64,000 nucleotides of DNA from Ficedula albicollis (taxonomy: Eukaryota; Chordata; Aves; Passeriformes; Muscicapidae), in contig NC_021673.1 of assembly GCF_000247815.1 (NCBI RefSeq), forward strand, positions 105,503,363 to 105,567,362. The letters run 5' to 3'. Within the stretch, counting starts at the first letter, position 1. The number at the start of each line of letters is the position of its first letter. The notes under the pieces were generated by a model. That model had not been told where the DNA came from and did not search any database. It worked only from the letters and a program-made list of their open reading frames with translations. Position numbers and translations under genes: made by a program. This document shows, one piece after another, positions 27,443 through 40,508 of the stretch.

Positions 27443-28462
27443 ACAGAATCATGGAATCATTAAGGTTGGAAAAGACCTTCAAGATCACTGAGTCCAACTG
27501 TGAAAACGACACTGCCAAGCCCACCACTGAACCAAGTCCTTGAGTACCACATTTACACACCTTTTAAACACCTCCAGGGAGGTGACCACCACTTCCCTGG
27601 GCAGCCTGTTCCACTGCCTGACAACCCTTTTCAGAAGTTTTTCTAAACCTCCCCTGGCACTTCTTGAGGTCATTTCTTCTTTTCCTTTTGATCAGTATTT
27701 GGGAGAAGAGGCTGACCACAACTTCATTACGGCAACTTCTTTTCTGTTAGTTGTAGAGAAAAATGACTTTTTCTCCAGGCTAAACAATCCCAGCTCCCTC
27801 AGCTGCTCCCCACAGGACTTTTCTCCAGACCCTTCCAGCTCTGTTGCCCTTCTCTGGACACGCTCCAGCCCCTCAATGTCGTTCCTGAGCTGAGGGGCCC
27901 AGAACTGACACAAGATTCAAGGTGTGGCCTCACCAGTGCACAGTACAGGGGCATGGTGACTGCCCTGGTCCTTCTGGCCACACTATTGCTGATAGAGACC
28001 AGGATGCCATTTGCCTTCTTGGCCACCTGAGCACACACTGGCTCATGTTCAGCCACTCTCAACCAGCTCCCCAAGGTCCTTTTACTCCAGGCAGCTTTCC
28101 AGCCACTCTGCCCCATCCCGTAGTTCTGCAGGACTTGGTCTTGACAGAAGGGTAATGAAGCTGGTGAAGGTGATGAAGCACCTATCTTCATCCATGGGAA
28201 GTCAGTTGCTCCACAAGAATGTTGTAGGAAACCGTGTCAATAGGTAGACAATATCCACAGCCTTCTCACCCACTAAGCAGGTCATCTTTTCATAGAAGGA
28301 GACTGGGTTAGGCAATCAGGACCTGTGTTTCACAAACCCCTGCTGGCTGAGCCTGATCCCCTGGTTGTCCTGCACGTGTCATGGCTTTCAAGATGGCCTG
28401 CTCCATGAGCTTCTACACGACCCAAATCAGACAGACAGACTGACAGGCCTTGTGCAGCAAGC
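27443..28462 (-). mobile_element. CR1 LINE copy, 5'-truncated
   Basis: The left end has the antisense CR1 3' terminus ('agaatcatggaatcatt' near 27,446 and 'gagtccaactg' near 27,490). It continues through 'ctgttccactgcctgac' near 27,607, 'cctcaccagtgcacagtaca' near 27,929 and the 'cagcctgatccc'-type segment near 28,350, up to 'gactgacaggcctt' near 28,440. That is about 1 kb from the 3' end into the reverse-transcriptase region. Frames are broken by stops and indels, so it is inactive. The sequence to its right changes orientation and character. Confidence 0.92.
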
Positions 28463-29070
28463 CTGCAATGACCTAGAGTTTGTATGCTCAAAGTGTGGAC
28501 AAAAATTATTACCACGAAATGCACATTCTGCTCATGAAAAATCAAGAGCTGAAGAAATGGGTTGATGTACAACTGCTGTAGCGAGGCTCTGAGCTGCTGA
28601 AGAGTTGGATTCCCTTGAAAACCCTGTGGTTGGAAGTGCACAATTCTGGCTTTCCTGTCTGATGCCATGCCCAAAGTGTGCCCATGCACGGCAGCTCATG
28701 TGCCAAAGCAAGTCCTGTGGCTGGAGCAGGCTCAGCTCCCACACAGCTCCTGAACATGTCTGTAGCCAGCAGGTGACGGATTCTGCCTATGACACAAGCT
28801 GATGTCTGTCTGTCCCAGGCAGATCTGATCACAAATGTAACATTGGTCAATCGGAGAGACAGATCCAGAAACAGCAGCCAAGGCTGCTTGAGGAAAGGCA
28901 CAGACACCTGACTTTGGCTGCTGGCAGAGGAAAGTGTCCAAAGAACTGCAACCTGAAGAATCTGTGAACAGAGCATCCATCCTCATGGGTCCTCCACTGA
29001 TCACCATAGGTATCAAGCCATTAATTCTCTGAGTGGTCACCATTGCTTCTCTGAGTGGTGGCAATGTCCT
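28463..29070 (+). pseudogene. Decayed coding-like stretch, possibly a mobile-element ORF
   Basis: One plus-strand frame reads through about 200 codons with only about five in-frame stops. A nearby frame shows a CxxC-type segment (residues CSKCGQ, near 28,480). A short heptad-like stretch (LLMKNQELKKWVD, near 28,530) then suggests the start of a coiled coil. Part of the decay could be CGA-to-TGA change. I do not recognise the protein. Zinc-ribbon plus coiled-coil frames of this type occur in ORF1 proteins of LINEs, so an old CR1 or related 5' segment is one reading; another is chance low-stop sequence. It is adjacent to, and opposite in strand from, the CR1 at 27,443-28,462. Confidence 0.3.
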
Positions 29071-32000
29071 TAAAATAACAAAATATATTACAGAATTTAT
29101 CTCTTGAGATCATGGGTTGGAGGTAAGACTATGAGCTAGTGTTGCAGTCCTGATGAGAAAGGCTGAATTCCCGATGGCAAAACATATTTAATGTGAATTA
29201 CGCTGGACTGCAGAGATTGCAGCAGTCAATGACAATTTAGACTGATTCTCCAGTGTCTCTTGCATCAATAGATGTACAAACAACTTCCCCAGGAATTGTG
29301 CAAAGGAGCAAAAGGAACAACCAGGTCTCTGAACTATAGCTTTCTTTCCAGGTGTTCAGGTGAGATGCAGGTTACAAAAAAAGTCTCCCTCGTGATGTCA
29401 TCTTGGACAGAAAGATAAAAGAGAGCTTCTTATGTCAAGGCAGCTGTACTAACCATATTCTCTCTGTCCTTTAGATAATATCACTGCTGTCAAAATCAAA
29501 GTGAATATTTCATAGTTTCAAATCAGGAAACATCAGTGCTCTCTCAGAATAATCTCTAGTTGAGATTCAAATTGCAATTCCTTTTAAAATGTAGACCATT
29601 GCAGTCTGTGTAGTTGTCCCAAAGTTTTCCAGCTCAACAATTTGCTTGAAAAAGGGAAGGCAGAGTTTTCATTGGTACCCACTGTAGACTTTAAATAGAT
29701 GCTAATTGTGATTTTGGAAGCAACTAATCAATGAGCACATTAGCATAGGGCCTTTATCTCCCATACAACTGGCATATAACTTCACAAATCCCCTTGTTTG
29801 GTACTCCAAAGAGGTCCTCTATTCACTCAGGTTGATCAGCTCAATACCTCCTTTTTTGAACTTGGTGTCTCAACCAAAAAGTATTGTGTGGGCTACTGCT
29901 TGTTTGGGGCTGCCTCCAAGAGCTGATTGATAGTTCTTTGGATGCAGCTTTGCCATCACTTTTGGAATGATACACCAATGGGGAAAAAAAAAAAAAGAAA
30001 ATATTAATAGTCCACAGAGACCAAAGATCTCTGTTGAGGAACTTGGTGAGGAACCACAAGAGAACAATTCAGATGGAAACAGCATTGGATTTCTAACGGT
30101 ATTTTGTTCTTGTTGTGTCTTTTCATCTCTTTCCAGTCTGCTGATGCTCAGACCGAGAGTGTGTGGTCTCACTGCAGCCATCCAGAAGGAGAGAATTAGT
30201 GGTCTGCTCCATGACAAGATTAAAGAAAACAGACTTGTAAAATAAATAAAAGTTTAGTTGGATATGAGCATTGTCAGTGAGAATGAAAACCAACCCACAT
30301 TTTAAAACACTATTTAAAAAGCTACCCATTCATAGAGAAAAAATTAGAAAAATAACCAGATATTCTATAGTGGGTCAGATCTTAAGCCTCTCCAGGGAAA
30401 AATAGTCTCCAGAGGTGAGTGGAATCTCAGCTCCCGGAGCAACTCTGAGGCAGGATCTGGAGCTCATCTGTGAGTCTCACAGGATGGTGCTGGCTGGAAG
30501 TGCAGCATTTCCAAGCAGGCAATGCTTTATTGTGTGCCACACTGCAAATACTTTTGCTGTTCTGATCTTACCAGACTGTGAACTATTTTCTTTCCTGCTC
30601 TGGGGGATCTCACAAAGGAAAATTATAAACAAACAAACAAATCCCTTCTCTTTGTTCCCATGTCCTCTGACTGTTCACTGAAGTTCTTCTGTGAAGAAGA
30701 GGCCTGAACTGGAGCTGACTGGGCATGCTGAGCTGAATAAATACATTTTGATGAGTTGAGATCTCAGAAGTCCTCAGTGGTAGAAAGTGTATTGATATAG
30801 ATCCATCAAAGCATTTAAAAACTATGTCCAAGGCTCTTAGTACTGGCGATATTTGACCTATAATGAAAGTAATTTACTTGGCATCATCCCTTCCAGAGAG
30901 AAAACGCGCTAATGGCTTATTATTTGATAAGTGATTTCAGTGGAAACATTTCTCATTTGTGAATAAGGTTTTCACCCATAGAGAGAGTATCAAATCAATG
31001 GTAGAGGTCTTTGCTAAAGTGGAAAAGTATTTGGAGACTCTTTGAAATATCCTTCCTTGGCTCAGATAGTTTGCATAAAGCAACATGATGAGGTTTCCAT
31101 TTTGAAAACTATTTTCACTGAAAATAGGAGAAAATTTTAACCAAGAAAGTATTTTTACCTGATACAGCTTTTTCTCTAATAAATTATTTCTTCCTGCAAA
31201 TGGTCTACTAATCAAAATTCAAAATTAATGAACTTTCTTTTTCTACCCATGTATGCTATTGTAATTTTACTTTGTTCAGCTACTAAAAAAGGGACTTCTT
31301 TTTTTCCTCAATTCTTTCTTTCCATCTGAATAAATATATAAATAAAATATGTAATACAAAACACAAACTGAAAAAAAATTGCTTAAATGTAGAAATTAGA
31401 GGAATTAATATGGCTACTGCATTATTTATTTTACAAGGAGCAAAAAATGCTAGCCAGGAAGTAGCTGAGCCATATTAACCTCTGCCAGCCTGAGAGCTGG
31501 AGACACCCAGAGATGATTGTAGGCAGCTCTAAAGCTACCCCAGGTAACTGCAGTGCAGAACTGGATGAGGTCGACTTTAGTAAAAGGAAAAGCACATAAT
31601 GTCTGGACAGATAAGGGATTGCCATGTCTATTTTTTGGTCTTTGAAGAAAAATATTTTCCCCAAAAACCTCATGTTTGTGTTTCCCAGCAGTACCAAAGT
31701 TCACTGGTGGAATTTTTTATGAAAACATAGTTCGTAAATAAGTATTGCAAAGTTTTCAAAGAAAGCCATTTTGAAAAAATCAAAAGTAGTATTTGCAATA
31801 GCTAAGAACGAGAAACCTCTTAGGTACCCCACAGTATTCTCCTAAACTGCTAGTAAAGAAGATCCAGACATATTTTCTTTATTTTATTAATTCACTTTTA
31901 CTTCTTAACAAATGCTGTTTTCTTATCATTTTTTACATGATGGAATTACTCAAGACTAGTGAGAATAGCCTTATTCCTTTTCAGGAAAAAAACCCAAAAG

Positions 32001-35000
32001 ATAAGAACCAACCACAAGGGTCATCATCAGCCTGGTAAAAGTTACCCAGATGTGCTGTTTGCTTAATAACCAGAGAAGATAAAGTTTTCCATTTTACTGG
32101 AAACACTCACTGTGTGAAACATTTCTTATCTCTCTACGTCCCAAACACCAATGTGGAAATTGAGAAATGGCCCCTCCTGTTACACCCATATGGGTCTGCA
32201 GCCTGCAGGATGCATTTGGTCGTGCCAAGCAGTTGGCTACTTTTAAATCCTGAAGGATTATTGTTCAAAGGAAACTGGAGACATCCAAACCCATGTCTCA
32301 CATCCTGGAAGTTTTAGAGTTTTCCATGAGATTAATTATTTACTGGGGCCTAGTTTGGGTCTGGAGTACAGAGAGTGAAAACGCATTTGAGTCTGACAGC
32401 ACAATATTCACCTCTCTCAAGCCTGAACTCGGCCATCAGTGCCTGCATCAGCCAGACACCAACTGGAACAAAATTTGAACTACTTTAGGAGCAATTGCTG
32501 ATGGTTTTCTGCCTAGAAGGAAGAAAAAACAGATTATATCTACAATTCTGAGGCAATCTTTTAATTTTGAAATGGTAATGTTTTCTAGACCAAAATACAG
32601 TTAAACTGAGGGACAGATAAAAACGGATAATAAATTATCCTAGTTTATTGTATTGCCTTTTGATAGCATTTTCTAGAGATAAGTTTGAAGGGCTGAGGTT
32701 ATAAATCTACAGTTTTAATTATAGAATTCTGAAGTTAAGAATATTGAGTCTATGTTGTCAAATCTTTAATTCTGAGGTGTTTCTCCCCTGTTAATAAAAG
32801 GAATGATTTTGCCAAGGAATGTTATTGATTTTTTTCTTCATTTTGCATTTCATTCATGACCACTTTCATTTTTCAGGAAAAAGAAATCATTTCTGCAACA
32901 ACAAAATTTTTTAGAGAGTTGAACTTCTACTTACTTTTATTGCAACGTCCTTCTTACTTCATGATAAAGTTATTCCATTGGATTTTCTCTCTGTGTAGTG
33001 ACTTGCTTTTAAAAGGATAACGGACAGAAAAACATCATGCAATTCTTACAAATCTCTGACATTGATGTAGAATGCTTTAATACAATATAAATGGAAAGTT
33101 TCTGTGTAAGACTTCGGAAAAATTATCCTGTTTAGTCTGCTACAGCCTATAACATCACAAATTCATCTTCATTGTGATGAAAAGTCCCTCAGCTGCTTGA
33201 ACTCTCTTAGTCTTTATCTCACATCACAGTAACCTTTGGAAGTCAGCACATATTAGCAATTTTCCTCCTGTTTATAATAATCTGAATTAAAATCTCAAAT
33301 CCTGTTCCAATAACCTGCTTTATTAGCTTTATTGTAGGCATGAAATTCAGTCCATAATATTCTAATAGAGGGGAGCACTTAATGTTTGTATATAAAAGTA
33401 ATTGCACTCCTTTAGATGCTTTACTGAGCAAGGTGCTTGAGGATTAAAATTGCCCAAAATGTTATCAAAAGAATGTAAAACATATTAAAAAAGTGTCATA
33501 AACAACATAAAAATGTGCATGTTTCTGTTATCAAGACAAAAGGTCAGTAAATCCAAAGTGACAAGTTTTACTCTAATTTTAACTTTGAAGGCACAGTACA
33601 TCCTCTGAAGGGACACAGTCACAGGCTTATCAGAGAAATGGTGACACACGAACCACATGACTGATCTTCTTCCCAAATTGCTTTTCACACTTTTCAGTGG
33701 CTTTCTGGGCTCCTGCAGGGGTGTCAGGCTCTGCTCCCTGCCGGGGTGGATCGTGGGAACTCCACCAAAACCAGTGCCACACACGCCTTTACACTACCCA
33801 TGACCCTGGCACGTGGCATGTGTGACATGGGATGGCAGGCGTGGCTGAAAGCAGTTTGGAAAGATTTTTAGAATACAAATTCATTTGTGCATAACAGACT
33901 GACAAAACAAGTCTTAACTGCTGCAAGCAAGACAGCCTGCTGGATTACGTGTGTAAGGTGTAGTGTGGTGGGGCTGAACGCCATAAATAATTCATAGAAA
34001 AGTTACAGCTTTCACTAAAATAATAGACATATATGGAAATGTCTATTCACTTTTATTCTTTAAGGATTTCATATATTCTGTAGTCTGCATGCAAGTAACA
34101 CTCAGAAGTCAGAAAACCTATGACCCTCCCTGCACTGCTAATATCCCAGAATACAAGCCCTCTGCTCTTTGTATGTTCTTTTCAGTTGTCTCACTGCAGT
34201 GTGACCACAAGAAGTACCCATTCAGTCTCCCCCATAAACCCCACACTATTTACAGGTAGGGTTTGGCTGTATAGTTAAAAATTTTTTTACACCTAGTCTC
34301 CACATTAATATCCATGCTAGAAGTCCTAATTAAAGCTAATTGCTGTCTTCTGTTGGGCTGAGACTCCAAAGTGGACAAGCTGTATCCTCTTCTTATGTCT
34401 TCATTGTCTTTCCAACACTTGAAAAACTAGGCCCTCGGTTATGAAAAGCTATTTTCCTCCACTCATATGATTAAGAATGATGCTATGAGTGTAAGGAATT
34501 ACTGAACTTAGACATATCTATTCTGCTGCTTTTGCAGTTGTGTGCATTTGATTTTAGTGTGTGCAGTTAATAAATTGTATAAAAGCAGTTAAATATGTCA
34601 ACATACTTGTAATTATTGAAACTAATTTATACTATTCTGTATTTCTTAATGTATTACCTATTGTTTGCAGGACCTATTTCATCTTTCAGCTTACTTGAAG
34701 TCTTGTTTTTTAAGTATGAATGTTAATAGCCCCTTTTTTTACTGTAATAAGTAAGAAGTCTATTTCAGGTCCCATTTTAATCATTTGTTTTGATCCTTTT
34801 AGTTAAAATTGAAAATGAGATTAAAAACAGATTTCATGTTGATACTGACACAAGACAAATGGTATCTCTCTAAGGAATTTCCATCTTCTCTCTTTCAGTC
34901 GCTACTGTGGAAGGGCAGAACTGATTCTCTGGATTTTTTTAGTGATATATATACCACTTGTCTTGTGATAACTTTTGCAGCTGTCAGGAAGTACAATCCT

Positions 35001-35707
35001 TCCTCTCCAGAATTTGAAATCCATGGTCTAATGAGGGATAATAGTATGGTCTGAAAGCATGTGTAAGTTCATTAGACAGTCCTGCTTCAAGCATTTTTTA
35101 TTTTTGCACATAACACGCCCTGCAGATTATGAATCTTAAGTATGTGCAATTATTCTTTTGCAATCAATCCGTGATCCATTCTGCTAAATCACATACAATA
35201 ATCTAAATGGTTTTAATAGTAACTGTCACAGTAACTGTAAGTGTCATTGAGGAATGACATAGCCATAATATAAAAGCTGTCAGGAAGCACCTTTACAAAT
35301 TTTCTGATCCTCAGAATGTTTTCAGTCTCTTGTCATCTTTATTTTTTCAACTATAAAAGCCATAGCTTTAAAAGAAAATAGTGAAAAGGCAGCTACACAA
35401 GCATGCTCTACTAAATGTCTTCTTAGGCTTCTGGCAGCTTATATCAAAACAAGCCTTACCTACAGCTGCACCCAGCTCTCCACATCCATCCTAGCCCACC
35501 TATGTCAGCAGATGCAGTGCCCATCTGGCTGGAGGCTGTCCTCTGAGGGCCACCCAGTGGGTGATGTGGCCAGGAACTGTGGGAGGGAAAGCACAGGCTC
35601 AGCAGAGCAGGGCAAACCCCACAAATCACAGCACTGCCTAGGAGCTAGCTCTGATTCCCAGCTACAGCAAAGTGAAATTATAAGGCCCTACTACTGCCTA
35701 TTGTCAA
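29071..35707. other. Unassigned non-coding DNA
   Basis: A long AT-rich stretch with no recognisable exon, RNA gene or repeat family. Short A or T homopolymers occur, for example at about 29,983-29,997. Confidence 0.6.
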
Positions 35708-37335
35708 GGGAAAAAAAAAAAAAAAAAAAAAAAAAAAGAAAGAAAAAGAAGTAAGAAAAGCAAGAGAGAAGAAAACCCTACCAAACAAAAAAAACAAAAA
35801 CAAGGTGATCTGCAGCTTGCAAATGTTTGTTAGTTTTCAATCTGCAGGCTCATCCCAAACTCCTGAGAATCTGAATCTATCTGAATCCTTCTGCCTCTCC
35901 TCCCCTCTCTCTACATGTCAAAGCTTACCTCCCACTTCTGAGAGCTAAGTACCCTTCCCAGCTCAGCCCTTGGCACAAACCAGGTGCATGAGAAGGCAAA
36001 AATGTGGGAGCTGCCATGCTGTGCTTTGGGTATGAATCCTTAGCATTGCAAAGGGGTGGTAAGAGGCAGTGACCTATAGTGGATATGCCAAATAATATTC
36101 CAAATAAGTATTCATCTGTCTTTAACTATGAGGCACCTGTTCATTCAGAGGATTAAGGCATATGTTTGTATCCCCCTGTGTTGCTAGACTTCTTCTGTGA
36201 GTGTTGGCACAGAAATGCAGGCTAGAATTTTCACCTTCAGATTGGAGCTATTTTTGTTGTATCAGTGAAAAAGCCCAAGTAACAAACAGCCACAGAAGAG
36301 TACAGAAGCATAATTTCCACCTCCAAATTAAAAAAGGTTTAGTCAGACATGACAAAAAGCATTTTATGTCAGCTTCATGAGCACGTTCAGAAGAAAGGAC
36401 GGATTTTCAACAAACTGAAAAGGGACACATTAAAAAGCAAATGTAATGAAGCTTTGCTGCTCTGGTAGTGTATAGCATCCTGAAGGGATTTTTCATGTTG
36501 CTGGGGTAGAGAGCAGTGCTCGGGAAAAAAAAAAAAAAAAAAAAAAAGAAAAGAAAGAAAAAGAAGTAAGAAAAGCAAGAGAGAAGAAAACCCTACCAAA
36601 CAAAAAAAACAAAAACAAGGTGATCTGCAGCTTGCAAATGTTTGTTAGTTTTCAATCTGCAGGCTCATCCCAAACTCCTGAGAATCTGAATCTATCTGAA
36701 TCCTTCTGCCTCTCCTCCCCTCTCTCTACATGTCAAAGCTTACCTCCCACTTCTGAGAGCTAAGTACCCTTCCCAGCTCAGCCCTTGGCACAAACCAGGT
36801 GCACGAGAAGACAAAAATGTGGGAGCTGCCATGCTGTGCTTTGGGTATGAATCCTTAGCATTGCAAAGGGGTGGTAAGAGGCAGTGACCTATAGTGGATA
36901 TGCCAAATAATATTCCAAATAAGTATTCATCTGTCTTTAACTATGAGGCACCTGTTCATTCAGAGGATTAAGGCATATGTTTGTATCCCCCTGTGTTGCT
37001 AGACTTCTTCTGTGAGTGTTGGCACAGAAATGCAGGCTAGAATTTTCACCTTCAGATTGGAGCTATTTTTGTTGTATCAGTGAAAAAGCCCAAGTAACAA
37101 ACAGCCACAGAAGAGTACAGAAGCATAATTTCCACCTCCAAATTAAAAAAGGTTTAGTCAGACATGACAAAAAGCATTTTATGTCAGCTTCATGAGCACG
37201 TTCAGAAGAAAGGACGGATTTTCAACAAACTGAAAAGGGACACATTAAAAAGCAAATGTAATGAAGCTTTGCTGCTCTGGTAGTGTATAGCATCCTGAAG
37301 GGATTTTTCATGTTGCTGGGGTAGAGAGCAGTGCT
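35708..37335. repeat. Tandem duplication, two 814-bp copies
   Basis: The copies are 35,708-36,521 and 36,522-37,335. Each begins with GGG plus a long A run, followed by 'gaagtaagaaaagc' (35,750 and 36,564), and ends at 'gagcagtgctc' (36,511 and 37,325). The period is 814 throughout. I see only a few differences, for example 'gtgcatgagaaggc' against 'gtgcacgagaagac', plus poly-A length. Neither copy contains a supportable gene. The breakpoint sits exactly at the poly-A run. Confidence 0.97.
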
Positions 37336-39118
37336 CCTCTTGAAGCATTTCCCTAGACAGCCTCAGGAAATCAAGCTGTGACACACATCTGGATAGCTCT
37401 GTACACAAATGGCATCGCATTTAGAGACAGAGTTGGCGCTGAAAAAACCGTAGTCCATGCACCATTACACATTTCTGCAAATTCTCAGTTCAACAAGGAT
37501 CATAAGTAGACTGAACAGCTTTGTCAGCAAGTGAATATTTTTCCATGCCACAGAGCATCAGACAAAAATCCTTACCTGAAGAACCATCTACAGGACAGTT
37601 GGCTAATATTTCACTATTTTGAAAAAGGTGTCAAATCACAAATCTTCAAAAAAGCACTGTAGGAAATGTGAAACATTGTAGCATGGCATGATCCACTGTT
37701 TGCATTAAAATAATAGGTGTGGAAAATTAATACGTTCAGAGAAATCGGAAATTTCTCTTTCAGCTTAAAAATTCATTAGACTGGAAGTATTTAAGCAGCT
37801 GAAAGGGTTATTCATACAAATTAAATGTTGCTTTACTGTTTATCCCTAAAGGAAGAAAGGTTTCATAACTTTGTGGAAGAAGCTGTATTGCTCCAAGGCT
37901 GCAATACACATCTTTTTTGGTCTGTTTTGTGAGAGGAGTTCTAATTGACAGCGGGATGGGACTCCAGCCTGCTTTATGGAAGACTGATTTAAGTGCTGTA
38001 GGTTATATGGTGTTGCAGTTAGATAAGGCTGCTCCTTGCAGGAAGCCAAAGTTCACAGAGTTCTAGAGTTGCTTCAAGTCAACATTGTTTTTACAAGTTG
38101 GGAAGAATCTGTTTGTTAAAATAGAAATATTTTTCCCACTGAAACAGAAGGACTAGATAGTTAGAAGCTGTCTTCCTGTTTGCGAAGTCTTTTTCTGGGC
38201 TTTTCAGGGCTGGAAAGACAAAAAAGTCATTTGTTCTTGGCTACCTTTCTGGGGCCACACACATACTCTGTATGTCCGGTTGCCTGCTTGGTTTGTGCTC
38301 CCTTCCTCCCACAAGCTAATGCAAAACTTCAACCGAATCAATGCCCCATTTCCTGGTTTTGCAACCAATTTCCAGTGAAATCCCTCTAGCCACATGGCTG
38401 AGATTCCAATCCAGCCTTCCTATATTGTGTTGCACCTTGGGCGGTGGCTTGTCTTGTTTCAATTACCACTAAATAAATGAGGCTTTAATGCCTCCTTCAT
38501 TTCATCTAAAAGAAAGATGATCAGCATGCTCTTCCACTTCAGTGTGGTCTGGGATTGTTCGGACTTCACACTTGCAGGCAGCCACCAGTTCTGTCCAAAA
38601 ACACAATATGCCTCCTGCATATTCACGACAACCAGACCAAGGACAGATGTTTCTCTGGTTTTACTGCACTTTTGGCCTGGACTGATGAGCCATTATAAGG
38701 TAGAATGGCCAATCTGCAATACTGCCATCTCCTTCACTTTGACGTAGCTTTCCGATTGAAAATCATCTAATTTGTTTTAATTTGAAACACAGGAGTGTAT
38801 GTGTTCCATCCCAAATTTTGAACAGAAGTATTTTCATTTCAAACTAAAGAATATACATACTTGGCAGCACTAACTGGGAGATCCATGTGGACTTACTTAA
38901 TTTTTCAGATTAACTCAGAAATAAATTTGATGGCAATGGATGAAAAAAATGCTCTTTATTTTACAAGCATAATATGGTTTTAATATGCTGGCATGTTGTT
39001 AATGATGCGTAACATATTTCCGTTCATCAAAGTCAGAAAATGGAATTGCAGTGGAGCCATTTGCTGTTTTCTCATTGAGAAGCGGGAAGAATGTGTTCAG
39101 CGTGGTGTCTGAATTACT
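37336..39118. other. Unassigned non-coding DNA
   Basis: Nothing recognisable. Confidence 0.6.
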
Positions 39119-40508
39119 CACAGAATCACAGAATGGCTGAGGTTGGGAAGGACCTCTGGAGGTCATCTTGTCCAACCCCCCTGCTCAAGCAGGGACACCT
39201 ACAGCAGATTGCCCAAGGCCCTGTCCAGATGGCTTTTAAATATTTCCAAGGAGGGAGACTCCACAACCCCCCTGGGCAGCCTGTGCCTGGGTTTGACTGC
39301 CATCACTGTAAAAAATTTGGGGTTTTTTGTGTTCAGATGGAATTCTTTGTGATTTAATTTGTGCTAGCTGCCTCTTGTCCTGGCACTGAGAATCATTGAA
39401 GAGAGCCTGGCTGTCTCATTTTTGTTCCTTCCCATCAGGTATTGACATACATATGCGAGATGGCTTTTCTCTTCACCAGACTGAGCAATCCCAGCTCTCT
39501 GAGCCTCTCCTCCCACCCCAGGAACTCAGATGCATTAATTATCTTTAGGGCCACTAGTCGGACCTCTCTGCAGTACGTCTGTATCTCTCCTGTGCTGGGG
39601 AGCCCAGAGCTGGACCCAGCACTCCAACTCCAGATCTCACCAGTGCTGAGCAGAGGGGAAGGATCAGCCCCTTGACCTGCTGGCTACACTCCTCTTCATG
39701 CAGCCCAAGGTGCCATGACCATCTTTGCAGCAAGGGCCGGGTGCTGCAGTGAAGGTCACACTGCTGGCTGGTGATCAGCTGCTCACACATCAGAACCTCC
39801 AGGCCCTTCTCTCCTCATACATCAGAACCTCCAGGGCCACCAGCACCTGCATGCTGACCCAGCTGATCAACCCCCAGCCTGTACTGGCCCTTGGGGTTGA
39901 TCCTCTCCAGTTACAACACTTAGCAATTTCTTTTTATTGAAGTGCATGAGATAGCCTTGGGGTTGATCCTCTCCAGTTACAACACTAAGAAATTTCTTTT
40001 TATTGAAGTGCATGAGATAATGATCCTCTCCAGTTACAACACTTAGCAATTTCTTTTTATTGAAGTGCATGAGATAGTTACCTGCCCATTTCCCCAGCCT
40101 GCCAAGGTCCCTCTGGACAGCCACACAACCTTCTGGTGTATCTGCCACTCCTCCCAATTTTGTCTCATCTGCAAAGCTTTACTCTGCCCCATCATCCCAA
40201 TCATTAATGAAGAGGTTACGAGGTTATGTCCCCCAACACTGAGCCCTTGGGTGCACTGCTAGGGACTTGTCCTTACTGGACCTGCTGCCAATGACCACAA
40301 CACTCTGGACCTGGTCATTCTGACAGGTGTCAGTCCACATCACTGTCCTTTTACCTAACATATATATTGGCAGCTTATTTATGAGGGTCTTACAGGAAAT
40401 AATGTCAAATGCCTTTCTTACCTTGAAATGTTTCAGGGTGAACAATGTCCACTGCTCCCCCTTCATCCTCTGAGCAGGTCACCTCATTGCAGAAGCCTGT
40501 CAGTCCAC
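39119..40508 (-). mobile_element. CR1 LINE copy, 5'-truncated, about 1.4 kb
   Basis: This is the best preserved CR1 in the window. The left edge is the antisense 3' terminus ('cagaatcacagaatggctg' at 39,121), then 'ctctggaggtcatcttgtcc' near 39,153, 'cctgctcaagcagggacacc' near 39,181, and the antisense of the reverse-transcriptase frame onward to about 40,508. Frameshifts and stops show it is dead. It has an internal triplication at 39,889-40,077. Confidence 0.95.
39889..40077. repeat. Triplicated 57-66 bp unit inside CR1
   Basis: 'gatcctctccagttacaac' occurs at 39,899, 39,965 and 40,022, giving periods of 66 and 57. The middle copy differs from the outer two ('actaagaaat' against 'acttagcaat'). 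The third copy lacks the first nine bases of the unit. Confidence 0.95.
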
